Shown one piece after another: positions 24,078 through 32,497 of a DNA stretch of 43,202 bases. How positions within the stretch are numbered: the stretch's first letter is position 1; every line of letters begins with the position of its first letter. Source of the DNA: a virus; the IMG/VR virus record IMGVR_UViG_3300044846_001468, positions 1-43,202 of that record, one strand, 5' to 3'. Made by a program: the position numbers and the translations under genes. The notes under the pieces were generated by a model. It ran no database searches, was not told the DNA's origin, and saw only the letters and a program-made list of their open reading frames with translations.

Positions 24078-25792
24078 TGGAAGAGAAAAAAAAAGATATA
24101 AATGTGTCACTCGTTGAGCTATCGCAATACCAAGCCATAGCATCGACGGAGCGATACGATAGAGGTGGATGGCTTCGCTATGGTGAAGATAACCAATACC
24201 CCATGTACCTCAAAGAACTTGCGGATAGTTCACCGATTCATGGTGCACTTGTGAAAGGAATTGCGAAGATGGTCGCTGGCAAAGGCTTCACATCGTCAGT
24301 CGTTGTGGATCAACTCAGATTGAACCGATCGCTTCCATCCATTTCATTGGACCTTGTTTTGTACGGTGGTTTTTACGTTGAGTGCATCAAAACACTAGAC
24401 GGCAGTGCCATCGCAAGGGTGAACCATTTGCCTTTTGAAAATTGCAGACTAGCGGTGACAAGTGATGGTGACGTTACGGGGGTTTATTACTCACGTAATT
24501 GGGCCGAAACTCGCAAGAAAGCCAACACGCCAAAGTTCATACCACTTGAACACAAAGACAATAACCGATTTGTAAAGATTAGCTTCCTTGACGAAACGAC
24601 ATCCGTATATTATCCGCAGCCATCGTACAAGTCATGTATAAACTACATCGAACTTGACCGTCAAATCTCGATCTTTCACGTATCAAACGTGCTCAATCAG
24701 TTTGCGCCTGGTACGATCGTGTCTTTGTTTAACGGAACACCTGACCAAGACACCAAGGAAAACATCAAGCGCGAATTGCAAGGGGCAACGGGCGCGAGTA
24801 GTGCAGGTAAGGTAGTTGTTTTATTCAACGAACCTGACCAACAAAAGCCCGACATCGTTACCTATCAACTCAATGATGCGGATAAGCAGTACGACCTACT
24901 CAATAAGACGGCAACTGAGAAGATCCTAGTGGGTCATTTGGTCACTACTCCGCTACTCTTTGGTGTAAAGTTCGGAGGTGATGGATTCAGCTCAAATGCG
25001 GACGAGATGCGTCAAGGCTTAATGATCTTCAATGATAACGTTATTGAGCCAATGCAGCGCATTATCACTGACACGCTCGAAGAAGTATTGAAGGTTGACT
25101 TGTCTATTGTGGCCAACGATTCGTTATTTGTGGATATTCAGGCACCAACGCCAGCACCTTTGACCTTATCAAAGCAAAAGAACGAAATGACGGAGGCTCA
25201 AGAGGTCGCGTGGCTTAATCATCTCTATGCTTGCGGTGAACAAATCGACATGAATGAGTATGAGCTTGTAAGCGAGGAGGTGTTAAGTGGTATGCCATCG
25301 CCCGACGAGGAGCTATCTAGCGTCAAACTATTCAAACGCTTTGCGAATCCTGATGACAAAAGTCAAAACGACGGCGGTTTGATCAAGGTACGTTACAAGT
25401 ATTCAACTGCCCTATCGGATAACTCACGTATCTTCTGCAAAAATATGGTGCGAGCATCGCAAGCAGGTGTGGTTTATCGCTACGAAGATATAATTCAGAT
25501 GGGCGATGAAGGTATCAATAAAGAGTTCGCGGCCAAAGGTGAAAGCACTTACTCGATATTCCTTTACAAAGGCGGTGCGAACTGCAAGCATTTTTGGTCA
25601 CGTCAGGTATTCATGCGTAAGCGCGAAGGCGGTAAATTCTTACCCAACAAAGGGCTATCCAATGACGAGCGAATTAGCCAACGTGCAGCGGCAAAGAAAG
25701 GATTTGAATTTAAGGACGCTCAGTACTGGGCAGATGCTTCGACTAGACCATACGATATGCCTAACCACGGCTTCAAAAACCCAAAAGAATAA
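24077..25792 (+). CDS. Portal protein with C-terminal Cys/His domain
   Basis: 571 aa. The N-terminal 400 residues resemble Bacteroidetes-phage portals: GGWLRYGEDNQYPMYLKEL, then SPIHGALVKGIAKMVAGKGF. From about residue 430 a separate domain appears: SRIFCKNMV, RYEDI, FAAKGESTYSIFLYKGG and NCKHFWSRQVFMRK, with conserved Cys and His. That domain occurs in other phages as part of head proteins. The portal ring sits at the capsid vertex where DNA enters. Confidence 0.75.
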   Translation: MEEKKKDINVSLVELSQYQAIASTERYDRGGWLRYGEDNQYPMYLKELADSSPIHGALVKGIAKMVAGKGFTSSVVVDQLRLNRSLPSISLDLVLYGGFYVECIKTLDGSAIARVNHLPFENCRLAVTSDGDVTGVYYSRNWAETRKKANTPKFIPLEHKDNNRFVKISFLDETTSVYYPQPSYKSCINYIELDRQISIFHVSNVLNQFAPGTIVSLFNGTPDQDTKENIKRELQGATGASSAGKVVVLFNEPDQQKPDIVTYQLNDADKQYDLLNKTATEKILVGHLVTTPLLFGVKFGGDGFSSNADEMRQGLMIFNDNVIEPMQRIITDTLEEVLKVDLSIVANDSLFVDIQAPTPAPLTLSKQKNEMTEAQEVAWLNHLYACGEQIDMNEYELVSEEVLSGMPSPDEELSSVKLFKRFANPDDKSQNDGGLIKVRYKYSTALSDNSRIFCKNMVRASQAGVVYRYEDIIQMGDEGINKEFAAKGESTYSIFLYKGGANCKHFWSRQVFMRKREGGKFLPNKGLSNDERISQRAAAKKGFEFKDAQYWADASTRPYDMPNHGFKNPKE

Positions 25793-26355
25793 TGGCACAA
25801 ATACTTCTAATATCACCCGACTATATCTACCAAAATACCGACGTAAACACATCGGTAGAAACGGCCAAAATGACCCCATACATTCGCCTTGCGCAAGATA
25901 TGTGGATCGAGCCGCTACTTGGTACTAAGTTGATGAACAAGATCAAAGACGATTCCGATGATGGAACAATCGCTGGCAATTATCTCACATTGCGCAATGA
26001 TTACCTACGTCCTGCCCTTGTTTGGTTCACTTACCAGGAGATGCTTCCATCTTTGAACTACAAAATCGACAACGGATCGATAGCTCAACATAACTCAGAG
26101 AACACATCAGCTGTTGGAATGACTGAGATGAACAGGCGTATTGAGGATGCAAAGAAAAATAGTAGGTTCTACGCTCAAAGATTGCAAGCTTACCTATGCG
26201 ACAACTCCTCATTCTTTCCTGAGTTGAATACGAACACGGGCAGCGAAGTCACGCCAACGTATAACAATCACTTGTCGTTTATGACAACTGACAATAACCA
26301 CGATATGGGTGCGGCACGTCGAATTTATCCACGTTACATGATCGATAGACAATGA
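25792..26355 (+). CDS. Head-tail connector-like protein
   Basis: 187 aa. LISPDYIYQNTDVNTSVETA, then MTPYIRLAQDMWIEPLLG, match a Bacteroidetes-phage family (DUF6712-like, from memory) placed after portal genes. An adaptor or head-completion role is inferred from position. The gene shares its first base with the last base of the portal gene. Confidence 0.6.
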   Translation: MAQILLISPDYIYQNTDVNTSVETAKMTPYIRLAQDMWIEPLLGTKLMNKIKDDSDDGTIAGNYLTLRNDYLRPALVWFTYQEMLPSLNYKIDNGSIAQHNSENTSAVGMTEMNRRIEDAKKNSRFYAQRLQAYLCDNSSFFPELNTNTGSEVTPTYNNHLSFMTTDNNHDMGAARRIYPRYMIDRQ

Positions 26356-26450
26356 AAAAAAACCGAATCCGAGACGAGAAGTTGGCAATCAAATTAAAGA
26401 AGTGCCTAGACTTGAAACAAGCTAAACAAAACAACGACAAAAAGAAATGA
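26352..26450 (+). CDS. Tiny basic protein
   Basis: 32 aa, strongly basic (MKKNRIRDEKLAIKLKKC). Reality is supported by ATGA overlaps at both ends: its ATG overlaps the connector stop and its TGA overlaps the holin start. Function unknown. Confidence 0.6.
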   Translation: MKKNRIRDEKLAIKLKKCLDLKQAKQNNDKKK

Positions 26451-26758
26451 CCGATCTTTTAGACTTCTTTGCCAAAAGCTACGCCTTCATTGCGGCCATT
26501 GCCGTTGGCGTAATCGCTAAGATATCCACTGAGCTACTTATGAAGCGTAGATTGAATATGCTCCAATGGATGGGCATCGTTGGCATCAGTGTATTCTTTG
26601 GCTATCTAACCGCCGTCTATTGCTCCAATAACGACATGGATAACCAGGGCAAGTGGCTCGTTCCATTGGCTACCTTGTTCGGTGAGAAGATCATGATCTA
26701 CCTAACTACTCACTATAAGTCTATCCTTCAGAAAATCATAAACCCTACACAAAAATGA
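26447..26758 (+). CDS. Holin candidate
   Basis: 103 aa. Two clear transmembrane segments (YAFIAAIAVGVIAKIS near 13-28 and MLQWMGIVGISVFFGYLTAV near 38-58), a weaker third, and a Lys-rich tail. It lies two genes before an M15 endolysin in a chain of ATGA overlaps. It would form holes in the inner membrane at lysis. Confidence 0.65.
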   Translation: MTDLLDFFAKSYAFIAAIAVGVIAKISTELLMKRRLNMLQWMGIVGISVFFGYLTAVYCSNNDMDNQGKWLVPLATLFGEKIMIYLTTHYKSILQKIINPTQK

Positions 26759-27297
26759 GCGAAGAAAAAAAGAAAAAAGGCAAGTTTTGGGAATTTGTCC
26801 GTGAAAAGGTGAAGCCAGTGATTGGCGATGTGGTATCCATCGTTGGCGATGTGACGGGAATAGAGGCCATCGAAAAGGTTGGCGATCTACTCAATAAGAA
26901 ACGCGATGAAGATGCGCAAATCGCGGCACTTGCTGAGGAGTTTGAGATGAAAAAATTGGAGTATCAAATGGAACTTCAGCGCATGGAGTTTGAGTACTTC
27001 AAAACTGAGATAGCCGATAAGCAATCAGCACGTTCGCGCGAGGTCGAATACATCAAAGCGACGGGCGGTAAGCGCGATTGGCTTATGGGTGCTACGGTCA
27101 TCATCGCGCTAGTGATGTATGTAGGGGCGTTTGCGTTCCTAGCCTTTGGGCCTATTGTTCCAAACGAAAAAAAGGATTTGTTCAACATGGGCGTAGGTCA
27201 GGTATTCACCTTTGCAGGGATGGCCTTTGCCTACTACCTCGGCACCACTCGCAGCTCGCGCATGAAAGATGAAACCCTTTCAAAAGTCGTGAAATGA
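26755..27297 (+). CDS. Second membrane protein of the lysis cassette
   Basis: 180 aa. A charged coiled-coil N-terminal half (EFEMKKLEYQMELQRMEFEY) is followed by two transmembrane helices (about 108-132 and 145-165) and a basic tail. The layout resembles phage membrane proteins sometimes called 3TM holins. It could be the true holin, a regulator of holin, or a spanin-like helper. Confidence 0.6.
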   Translation: MSEEKKKKGKFWEFVREKVKPVIGDVVSIVGDVTGIEAIEKVGDLLNKKRDEDAQIAALAEEFEMKKLEYQMELQRMEFEYFKTEIADKQSARSREVEYIKATGGKRDWLMGATVIIALVMYVGAFAFLAFGPIVPNEKKDLFNMGVGQVFTFAGMAFAYYLGTTRSSRMKDETLSKVVK

Positions 27298-27734
27298 AAC
27301 GCATCCAAATATCCGATAATTTTTATCTAGATGAGTTTATCGATCCGATCATCTATGGAAAGCTAGGCCAACGCTCGCTTGGATTTATTGACAAGCGAAT
27401 GATTGAAGCAGCCGAGTATATCCGCAATGGATTGAATAGTCCATTAGTGATAAACAACTGGGCAACGGGTGGGCAGTACCGCGAAAGCGGATTAAGAAGA
27501 TACGAAACTCGCACCGGGGCGAGCATGAGCCAACATAAGTTCGGACGTGCGATTGATATAAAGGTCAAAGGATACACCCCAAAGCAGGTGCACGAGTTTA
27601 TACTTAAGAACGAACGCTATTTGATTCAGTCGCAAATAATCACAACACTAGAGAATCACGCCTTCACCCCGACCTGGACCCATCTCGACTGCCGTTTGAC
27701 AATGCTTCAAAAGATTTTGATAGTCAATCCATGA
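27294..27734 (+). CDS. M15-family peptidoglycan endopeptidase (endolysin)
   Basis: 146 aa, single catalytic domain. Zinc ligands are visible as SQHKFGRAIDI (His81, Asp88) and WTHLD (His130, catalytic Asp132), the M15_3 pattern. It cuts peptide crosslinks of peptidoglycan. No signal peptide, so it depends on the holin for release. The start overlaps the preceding gene as ATGA. Confidence 0.85.
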   Translation: MKRIQISDNFYLDEFIDPIIYGKLGQRSLGFIDKRMIEAAEYIRNGLNSPLVINNWATGGQYRESGLRRYETRTGASMSQHKFGRAIDIKVKGYTPKQVHEFILKNERYLIQSQIITTLENHAFTPTWTHLDCRLTMLQKILIVNP

Positions 27735-28066
27735 TCCTATACTGCGATAAAATAATACTCGCAGCCGATGCAGAGGAAGCCTCTGAATATCGGTATCTCA
27801 CGGAAGATTTAGAACTTCCAAACCCACCGCCTCCGCCACTCGAATACATCTACATAGAACCCATCGTCATCAACATGAAGATGGTTTCCATGATTGGCAC
27901 GATGGACTTCACTTATGATGAAAACACACGGGTTAAACTCGCGCTCGTTCACATCGATAATCAACAAATTTTAATAAACGCAAACTATGAACACATCGAA
28001 CAACTCTTCGTCCAAGCCAACAGTGCAGGGCAAGTTGCACGCATTGATGACAAGCCTATTTCTTAG
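27731..28066 (+). CDS. Small acidic protein after the endolysin
   Basis: 111 aa, starting MILYCDKIIL. Acidic with a Pro run (NPPPPP) near residue 35 and beta-type segments. No family recognised. It overlaps the endolysin stop (ATGA) and overlaps the next gene by up to 80 bases. Confidence 0.5.
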   Translation: MILYCDKIILAADAEEASEYRYLTEDLELPNPPPPPLEYIYIEPIVINMKMVSMIGTMDFTYDENTRVKLALVHIDNQQILINANYEHIEQLFVQANSAGQVARIDDKPIS

Positions 28067-29084
28067 GTTTCCAAAAGACCCTAATTTATCAGTTAGGCAG
28101 TACGCAAACCAGCTCTACAAAAATGAGCAGGTGATCGAACTCACTGACGGGGGTAAGTACACCGCCGAAACGATCCGATCGTATTACTACCGAGTAAATG
28201 GACCAGCGAATCCTGAGCGCGATTTGGCCCAATACAAGACCGACAATATCACAACGGATAAAGAGGTCAAAGAAGTAGATTGGAGAACGATATTCAAGGC
28301 CGCAAACGACTACAAACAAGTCCTACAATCGCATACCAAAAGTGCTACCGATGCGATATGGTCCATCAAGACCAACAAACCTATTTGCATCGTCAATATC
28401 TGCGATTCTCACATTGGTTCATGGGGCACTGACCACGACCTAGTTCAAAAGGTGATTGAAGAAATCGTAAACACACCCAACCTCTATGTGATCTTGTCGG
28501 GTGACCTCATCCAAATGGCCATCAAGATGCGATCAGTTGCCGAGGTATCGGATAACCTACTCCCTCCCAAATGGCAGTACAAGGTACTTGAATCCATTAT
28601 GAAGGAGATTAAACACAAAGTAATAGCCGCGACTTGGTGCAATCACGCAGTTGAGCGCGAAGAGAAGCAAATCGGATATTCACCAACGGCCATGATGCTT
28701 GAAGATAATGTAATTTACTTTAATGGTATTGGTCATTTGCAACTGAATGTAGGCCGTCAAACGTATAACGTGGCAGTATCTCACCTATTCAGAGGTAGAT
28801 CGATGTATAACCCCACGCACGGCCAAATGAGATACCTCCGCGATGAAGCACCTTGGGTGGATGTGTGCTTAGCAGGTGATAGTCATGTGCCAGGGTTGCT
28901 AACTTACACAAGCGGAGGCAAGACAAAGGTGGCTATCAACGGGGGTTCTACTCAGACTTCATCGTCCTACGCTCAAAGGTACTTTAGTCTAAAAACACAC
29001 CCCGTTTTTCCATGCTTCACACTTGACCCAAAAGACCATCAAATCAATACGTACTGGTCAGTTAAGCAGTGGCTTAATCGGTGA
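27987..29084 (+). CDS. Calcineurin-like metallophosphoesterase
   Basis: 365 aa. Metal-binding motifs in order: CDSHIG (Asp140, His142), SGDL (Asp173), CNHAV (Asn219-His220), SHLFRG (His near 265) and AGDSHVPG (His near 300). The N-terminal 100 residues resemble an HTH-type domain. It could act on nucleic acid ends or cyclic nucleotides; substrate unknown. The long overlap with the upstream gene makes ATG 28047 (MTSLFLRF) a plausible alternative start. It is the last rightward gene here. Confidence 0.75.
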   Translation: MNTSNNSSSKPTVQGKLHALMTSLFLRFPKDPNLSVRQYANQLYKNEQVIELTDGGKYTAETIRSYYYRVNGPANPERDLAQYKTDNITTDKEVKEVDWRTIFKAANDYKQVLQSHTKSATDAIWSIKTNKPICIVNICDSHIGSWGTDHDLVQKVIEEIVNTPNLYVILSGDLIQMAIKMRSVAEVSDNLLPPKWQYKVLESIMKEIKHKVIAATWCNHAVEREEKQIGYSPTAMMLEDNVIYFNGIGHLQLNVGRQTYNVAVSHLFRGRSMYNPTHGQMRYLRDEAPWVDVCLAGDSHVPGLLTYTSGGKTKVAINGGSTQTSSSYAQRYFSLKTHPVFPCFTLDPKDHQINTYWSVKQWLNR

Positions 29085-29156
29085 GTGGTTTATTTTTTTT
29101 TTTTTCCTCGCGACCTATGGCGTGTTATATTGGTATATCGTTCTGTATTGGGTTGT

Positions 29157-29198
29157 ATTACCGCTATGAGTAGCGTATAGCCCGACGTTAGCGGTAAT
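29157..29198. repeat. Inverted repeat at the convergent gene junction
   Basis: ATTACCGCTA (29157-29166) and TAGCGGTAAT (29189-29198) form a perfect 10-bp stem. An inner hairpin CGCTA-TGAG-TAGCG competes with it. The 118-base gap 29085-29202 also holds a run of 13 T near 29092-29105. It may be a transcription barrier or an integron attC-like recombination site; the latter is only a guess. Confidence 0.5.
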
Positions 29199-29202
29199 GT
29201 AG

Positions 29203-29388
29203 CTAATCAAACTGTTCTGTTTTACCACACTTTACACATTTGCGAACCTTATAGTCTATATCAATCCAATCACAACCGATACACATACCGCTAACACTAA
29301 ATAAACGCAATAGCTCGCTTAGTGCTTGTTGAACGGGCATCGTGCCTTCATCAACTTTTATCAATATATTTTCAATTTGTTTTTCCAT
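29203..29388 (-). CDS. Small CxxC zinc-ribbon-like protein
   Basis: 61 aa. CIGCDW and CVKCGK form two CxxC pairs 14 residues apart, a zinc ribbon. The N-terminal half is helical. It starts the run of leftward accessory genes and has low G+C compared with the virion genes. Function unknown. Confidence 0.5.
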   Translation of the reverse strand: MEKQIENILIKVDEGTMPVQQALSELLRLFSVSGMCIGCDWIDIDYKVRKCVKCGKTEQFD

Positions 29389-29414
29389 ATCGCAACTGCG
29401 TTTATTATTTTACG

Positions 29415-29735
29415 TTATAAGTAATTTTTGACAAAGTCAGACATTTCGAGTACAGAAGCATCTCTCCTTCCTGTATTTGCAAATACTGTACTTAAAACAA
29501 TGTTTTTTTTTGTATATCCTATGTTATTATCTAATCTATCTAAACTTGGTTTTCTTAGCTTGTCTTTTGATGTAAAATCCATAGGTATACTTAGCCAGTA
29601 ACACATACCGTTTTGTTTGTTTTTTAATTCTTCTAAAAAAGCACAATTTATTTTATCTTCAACTTCATGCACTTTTTTATTTCTACCATTAGGCATTTTT
29701 TGATTGTGAGCCCTTCTTGAACTCAAATTTGACAT
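29415..29735 (-). CDS. HNH-like endonuclease candidate
   Basis: 106 aa from ATG 29733-29735. ELKNKQNGMCYWLSIPMDF, then PSLDRLDNNIGYTKKNIVL and VFANTGR, match the small HNH-like family where the Asp-Arg-x-Asp segment aligns with the metal site. A longer reading upstream is open but lies across the next gene in another frame and is not protein-like. The gene starts 4 bases after the preceding stop. Low G+C suggests recent arrival. Confidence 0.6.
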   Translation of the reverse strand: MSNLSSRRAHNQKMPNGRNKKVHEVEDKINCAFLEELKNKQNGMCYWLSIPMDFTSKDKLRKPSLDRLDNNIGYTKKNIVLSTVFANTGRRDASVLEMSDFVKNYL

Positions 29736-29739
29736 TAAC

Positions 29740-30234
29740 CTATACTTCCAATTTGAAGATTTCCTTTTTAGTGCCATCCAAAAAATGAATACGAACATCA
29801 GGAACAGTCCAACCATAAATGTTTGCCATAAATTGACAATACTGCTCAATATTTTCAAAGTAAATTTTACCAGTAAATTCTTTTGAGCTGTATTTTTTTT
29901 GCCACGTAGGTTCTTCAATTCTCGGAAACTCACCATACAATGCAAACCATCTTTGTTCTGCATCCTTGTAGTGGCTATAAACACCAACAGGATAACCTTT
30001 TTCTTTCCATTTAGATAATTCAATTTCGTGAGGGTCATAACTTGACCATCTATCTCCACAACAAGGGCAAGAACCGCTTTGATTTTCAATCATTGGTTCA
30101 AAAATACTTTGTGCGTGGTTTGCATCAGCAGCTTCAATTATTACTCTATGGCAAACATTGTCGTCAACATCAAAACTTCCACCTGAATTGTTTTGGCTGA
30201 ACTCGTAAAATTTTGTTTTTAATTCTCCTTTCAT
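29740..30234 (-). CDS. Phage protein with a CPCCGDRW zinc knuckle
   Basis: 164 aa. KFYEFSQNNSGGSFDVDDN, then CPCCGDRWSS, match a phage family known to me only as a domain of unknown function (possibly DUF7296). It probably binds zinc. The start overlaps the NinG-like stop as ATGA. Role unknown. Confidence 0.6.
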   Translation of the reverse strand: MKGELKTKFYEFSQNNSGGSFDVDDNVCHRVIIEAADANHAQSIFEPMIENQSGSCPCCGDRWSSYDPHEIELSKWKEKGYPVGVYSHYKDAEQRWFALYGEFPRIEEPTWQKKYSSKEFTGKIYFENIEQYCQFMANIYGWTVPDVRIHFLDGTKKEIFKLEV

Positions 30235-30767
30235 TGTAACTCCTTTATTTTGTTTCGATATGTTTTAATCAACTCTTTTACTTCTGGAATGGTGTAGTGC
30301 CTTGGAACTTGTTTTAGTGCCTCTAGCGCCTCGAATCGCTCCATTCCGATCCTCTTTATCAACCCTTCGCGGTAGGCAATTAAGTTGCCGTGCAAATCCC
30401 TGTTATCATGTACTGACTGACCATGCACGTTATCTTCATGGAATCTAAGGTTGGGATATGCGCCCGTACTAAAGTAGTGGCCCGCGTCGTACTTCCCTTT
30501 TAACGGCCTGCCCGAACTGATGCAAGGCTTATCCTTATCCCTCATTCGTATGTAGGTATTAAACACACGCTGGCAGATTTGGATGTAGTCCGATAGCGTC
30601 ATCAACTTCTCTTTGGCCTTGGACTTCCACTCGCGCTGTTCTTTCTTCGCTACCTTTTCCCTTTGCTGCTTTGACCATTCAATAATGCACGACGGAGTTT
30701 CACACGTCTTTTGGAAGGATGAGAAACGGGCGGTGAACTTGGACTTGCAGATGCGACAGGTGGGCAT
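30231..30767 (-). CDS. NinG-like recombination nuclease
   Basis: 178 aa. N-terminal zinc pattern CRIC...TCETPSC, a basic coiled region, then AGHYFSTGAYPNLRFHEDNV and HDNRDLHGN, the signature of the NinG/Rap family. In lambda, Rap resolves recombination intermediates. The first 118 bases overlap the preceding gene. Confidence 0.8.
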   Translation of the reverse strand: MPTCRICKSKFTARFSSFQKTCETPSCIIEWSKQQREKVAKKEQREWKSKAKEKLMTLSDYIQICQRVFNTYIRMRDKDKPCISSGRPLKGKYDAGHYFSTGAYPNLRFHEDNVHGQSVHDNRDLHGNLIAYREGLIKRIGMERFEALEALKQVPRHYTIPEVKELIKTYRNKIKELQ

Positions 30768-30985
30768 GAGTTAGTTGTTGGTGCTTTGTATTTTTTGCAC
30801 TTAGGTGCTTTGTATGTGATCGCATTAGGTGATGTAGGGTGATAGTAAACGACATTTTCATCAGACTTCAAATAGGTTAATCGTAATCTTATCATTCCGC
30901 ATATTTCGCACGTTGCATTTTTATCATTGTAATGATACGGCAAGTCATGTACGTTCATCCATTTGTGCTGCTTAATCTTAGTCAT
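30650..30985 (-). CDS. Small zinc protein overlapping ninG
   Basis: 111 aa. The first 63 residues look real: CEICGMIRLRL and YYHPTSPNAITY, with a matching Cys near 62. The rest is Pro/Ser-rich and overlaps the NinG-like gene in another frame. Either the overlap is genuine or a frameshift extends an originally shorter protein. The start overlaps the upstream stop (ATGA). Confidence 0.55.
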   Translation of the reverse strand: MTKIKQHKWMNVHDLPYHYNDKNATCEICGMIRLRLTYLKSDENVVYYHPTSPNAITYKAPKCKKYKAPTTNSCPPVASASPSSPPVSHPSKRRVKLRRALLNGQSSKGKR

Positions 30986-31107
30986 TTTTTAAAAAATTTT
31001 TTGATATCTTCTATAACCCATTTACACGCTTCCCACCAAATAATTGCCAATATAAAAATTAATGGCATGCAAAAAATATATCCTAAAAGTTCAAATGCTG
31101 TAATCAT
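30982..31107 (-). CDS. Tiny single-span membrane protein
   Basis: 41 aa: MITAFELLGYIFCMPLIFI begins one transmembrane helix, then a Lys-rich tail. ATGA overlaps at both ends (31104-31107 and 30982-30985) support it as a real gene. Function unknown. Confidence 0.6.
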   Translation of the reverse strand: MITAFELLGYIFCMPLIFILAIIWWEACKWVIEDIKKFFKK

Positions 31108-31319
31108 TCTTGACCTCCGTATGTTTCGTTGTAGTATTGTTCGGCATCTTCTTCTGAGCAGGGAAACCTATCTGATTGATATGCATCCTTTATCTGCTCC
31201 TTCTCCATTGCTTTGGCTTCATTGACTGCTTGGAGGAAATCATTTCCAATAAAATATTGAGTTTTACCCATCCAATCAATTAACCACTCAACCGCCGTTT
31301 GTTTCTTATCGTTGCTCAT
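31104..31319 (-). CDS. Small conserved early protein
   Basis: 71 aa. AVEWLIDWMGKTQYFIG, then QAVNEAKAMEKEQI, is a pattern common among small Bacteroidetes-phage proteins. Helical, acidic. Function unknown. It sits in the chain of overlapping small genes. Confidence 0.65.
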   Translation of the reverse strand: MSNDKKQTAVEWLIDWMGKTQYFIGNDFLQAVNEAKAMEKEQIKDAYQSDRFPCSEEDAEQYYNETYGGQE

Positions 31320-31407
31320 TTTGCTTTCTTATTTGTTTGCGTAAATTGATCAGTGCGCCAGCTAACACTAGCACCGTGAAACCTATAAAGATTGATCCTG
31401 CTATCAT
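31306..31407 (-). CDS. Tiny single-span membrane protein
   Basis: 33 aa: an N-terminal transmembrane helix (IFIGFTVLVLAGALINL) and a basic tail. Its ATG overlaps the upstream TGA (31404-31407) and it overlaps the next gene by 14 bases. Function unknown. Confidence 0.5.
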   Translation of the reverse strand: MIAGSIFIGFTVLVLAGALINLRKQIRKQNEQR

Positions 31408-31886
31408 TTGCTGATCTCCTTTAATGTTTCGAGTTCGTTTTTCAATCGTTGTATCTGACTTTCAATCTCAGCAATACGTGGGTTCACTGGTTGGATTTCA
31501 CGGGCGTATGGCCAAGAGGTTACGGTTGTGACTTTCTTTGCATCTTCAAGTGTTTCTGCATCATTCCAAGCTAATATGTCTCCATTTTTTTTCATAAAGG
31601 CAACCCTCTTTACCCATCTTTTTTCACTAGCACTCACCTCCATAACTCTTTCAACGAATGGTTCATCATCCGCGTGGATGACTTTGACGGGGTGTGTGAA
31701 GATGGATGGATTGGGGTCATTCCACAAATACTTTCCATCATACATATAACACCTTTCATTATTTAGAACTATTGGATATTCATTGTCATAGTCATCAATC
31801 GCAATAATTTCGCGCACACTTCCATCTACACAGTAAACCTTGTCACCTACTTTGGCGTTTCTAAAATCTGAATTAAGTTGTTTCAT
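31404..31886 (-). CDS. Early protein with SH3-like start and coiled-coil end
   Basis: 160 aa from ATG 31884-31886 (MKQLNSDF), which lies just after the upstream stop; a longer reading overlaps the repeat protein gene. NAKVGDKVYCVDGSVREI resembles a small SH3-like barrel, and the C-terminus (AEIESQIQRLKNELETL) is a coiled coil. Function unknown. Confidence 0.6.
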   Translation of the reverse strand: MKQLNSDFRNAKVGDKVYCVDGSVREIIAIDDYDNEYPIVLNNERCYMYDGKYLWNDPNPSIFTHPVKVIHADDEPFVERVMEVSASEKRWVKRVAFMKKNGDILAWNDAETLEDAKKVTTVTSWPYAREIQPVNPRIAEIESQIQRLKNELETLKEISK

Positions 31887-31888
31887 TG

Positions 31889-32497
31889 TTATAATAATTT
31901 TGATTTTACAATTTGAATGATTTGATTGCCGATTATTTCTCTGCAAATATCAGCAGTTTGCATTTGGCTGTTTTTACGAGCAGCAGCATAAGCAGCAGCA
32001 TCAGCAGCATAAGCAGCAGCATCAGCAGCATAAGCAGCATCAGCAGCATAAGCAGCAGCATCAGCAGCATAAGCAGCATCAGCAGCATAAGCAGCAGCAT
32101 AAGCAGCAGCATCAGCAGCATAAGCAGCATCAGCAGCATAAGCAGCATAAGCAGCAGCAGCAGCATAAGCAGCAGCATCAGCATAAGCAGCAGCATCAGC
32201 AGCATCAGCAGCAGCTTTTAACTCATCATCGCTTATCAATCCATTGCCATAATCAATAGCCGCTTTTACAGCTGCCTTGCTTCGATCATCATTCATTAAA
32301 CCAATGACAGTTTCCGCGCACTTGCCCTTCGTTAAAGTTAGCGATATTTTATCCACGTTGATTTTATAAGCAAGCCAAAGAAGCCAATCGCCTCTATGAC
32401 ATTGTATAACTACTTCTTCAATGGTTTTTCCTTGTGCCCATTCTCGTGCGATATCGCAAGCGTTTATTTCTTGCAGAAATTGATTAAGTTGTTTCAT
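31889..32497 (-). CDS. Ala/Asp/Tyr-repeat helical protein
   Basis: 202 aa. The first 95 residues (ACDIAREWAQGK, CHRGDWLLWLAYKI) match the start of a family seen in phages and bacteria, some members annotated as immunity-like. Residues about 96-174 are built from AADAA, AYA and similar units. The tail ends QTADICREIIG. The repeat would form a long amphipathic helix array. Function unknown; possibly a structural or inhibitor protein. Confidence 0.65.
   Translation of the reverse strand: MKQLNQFLQEINACDIAREWAQGKTIEEVVIQCHRGDWLLWLAYKINVDKISLTLTKGKCAETVIGLMNDDRSKAAVKAAIDYGNGLISDDELKAAADAADAAAYADAAAYAAAAAYAAYAADAAYAADAAAYAAAYAADAAYAADAAAYAADAAYAADAAAYAADAAAYAAARKNSQMQTADICREIIGNQIIQIVKSKLL
31979..32216. 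repeat. Trinucleotide-based tandem repeat coding Ala/Asp/Tyr
   Basis: Irregular tandem array of CAGCAT, AAGCAG and CAG units, all multiples of three, inside the gene above. All six frames stay open across it, so length changes by slippage would not break the protein. Confidence 0.85.

Noticed and set aside
29736-30089. Longer form of the HNH-like protein
   Set aside because: The extra N-terminal part lies across the 29740-30234 gene in another frame and looks like random translation.
31979-32216. CRISPR-like array
   Set aside because: Units are short trinucleotide-based codon repeats in one long reading frame, with no spacers.
31913-32221. Ser/Ile-repeat and Leu/Met-repeat proteins in other frames of the repeat tract
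   Set aside because: All frames are open because the DNA is a triplet repeat; only the leftward 202-aa frame has sensible flanking domains and gene context.
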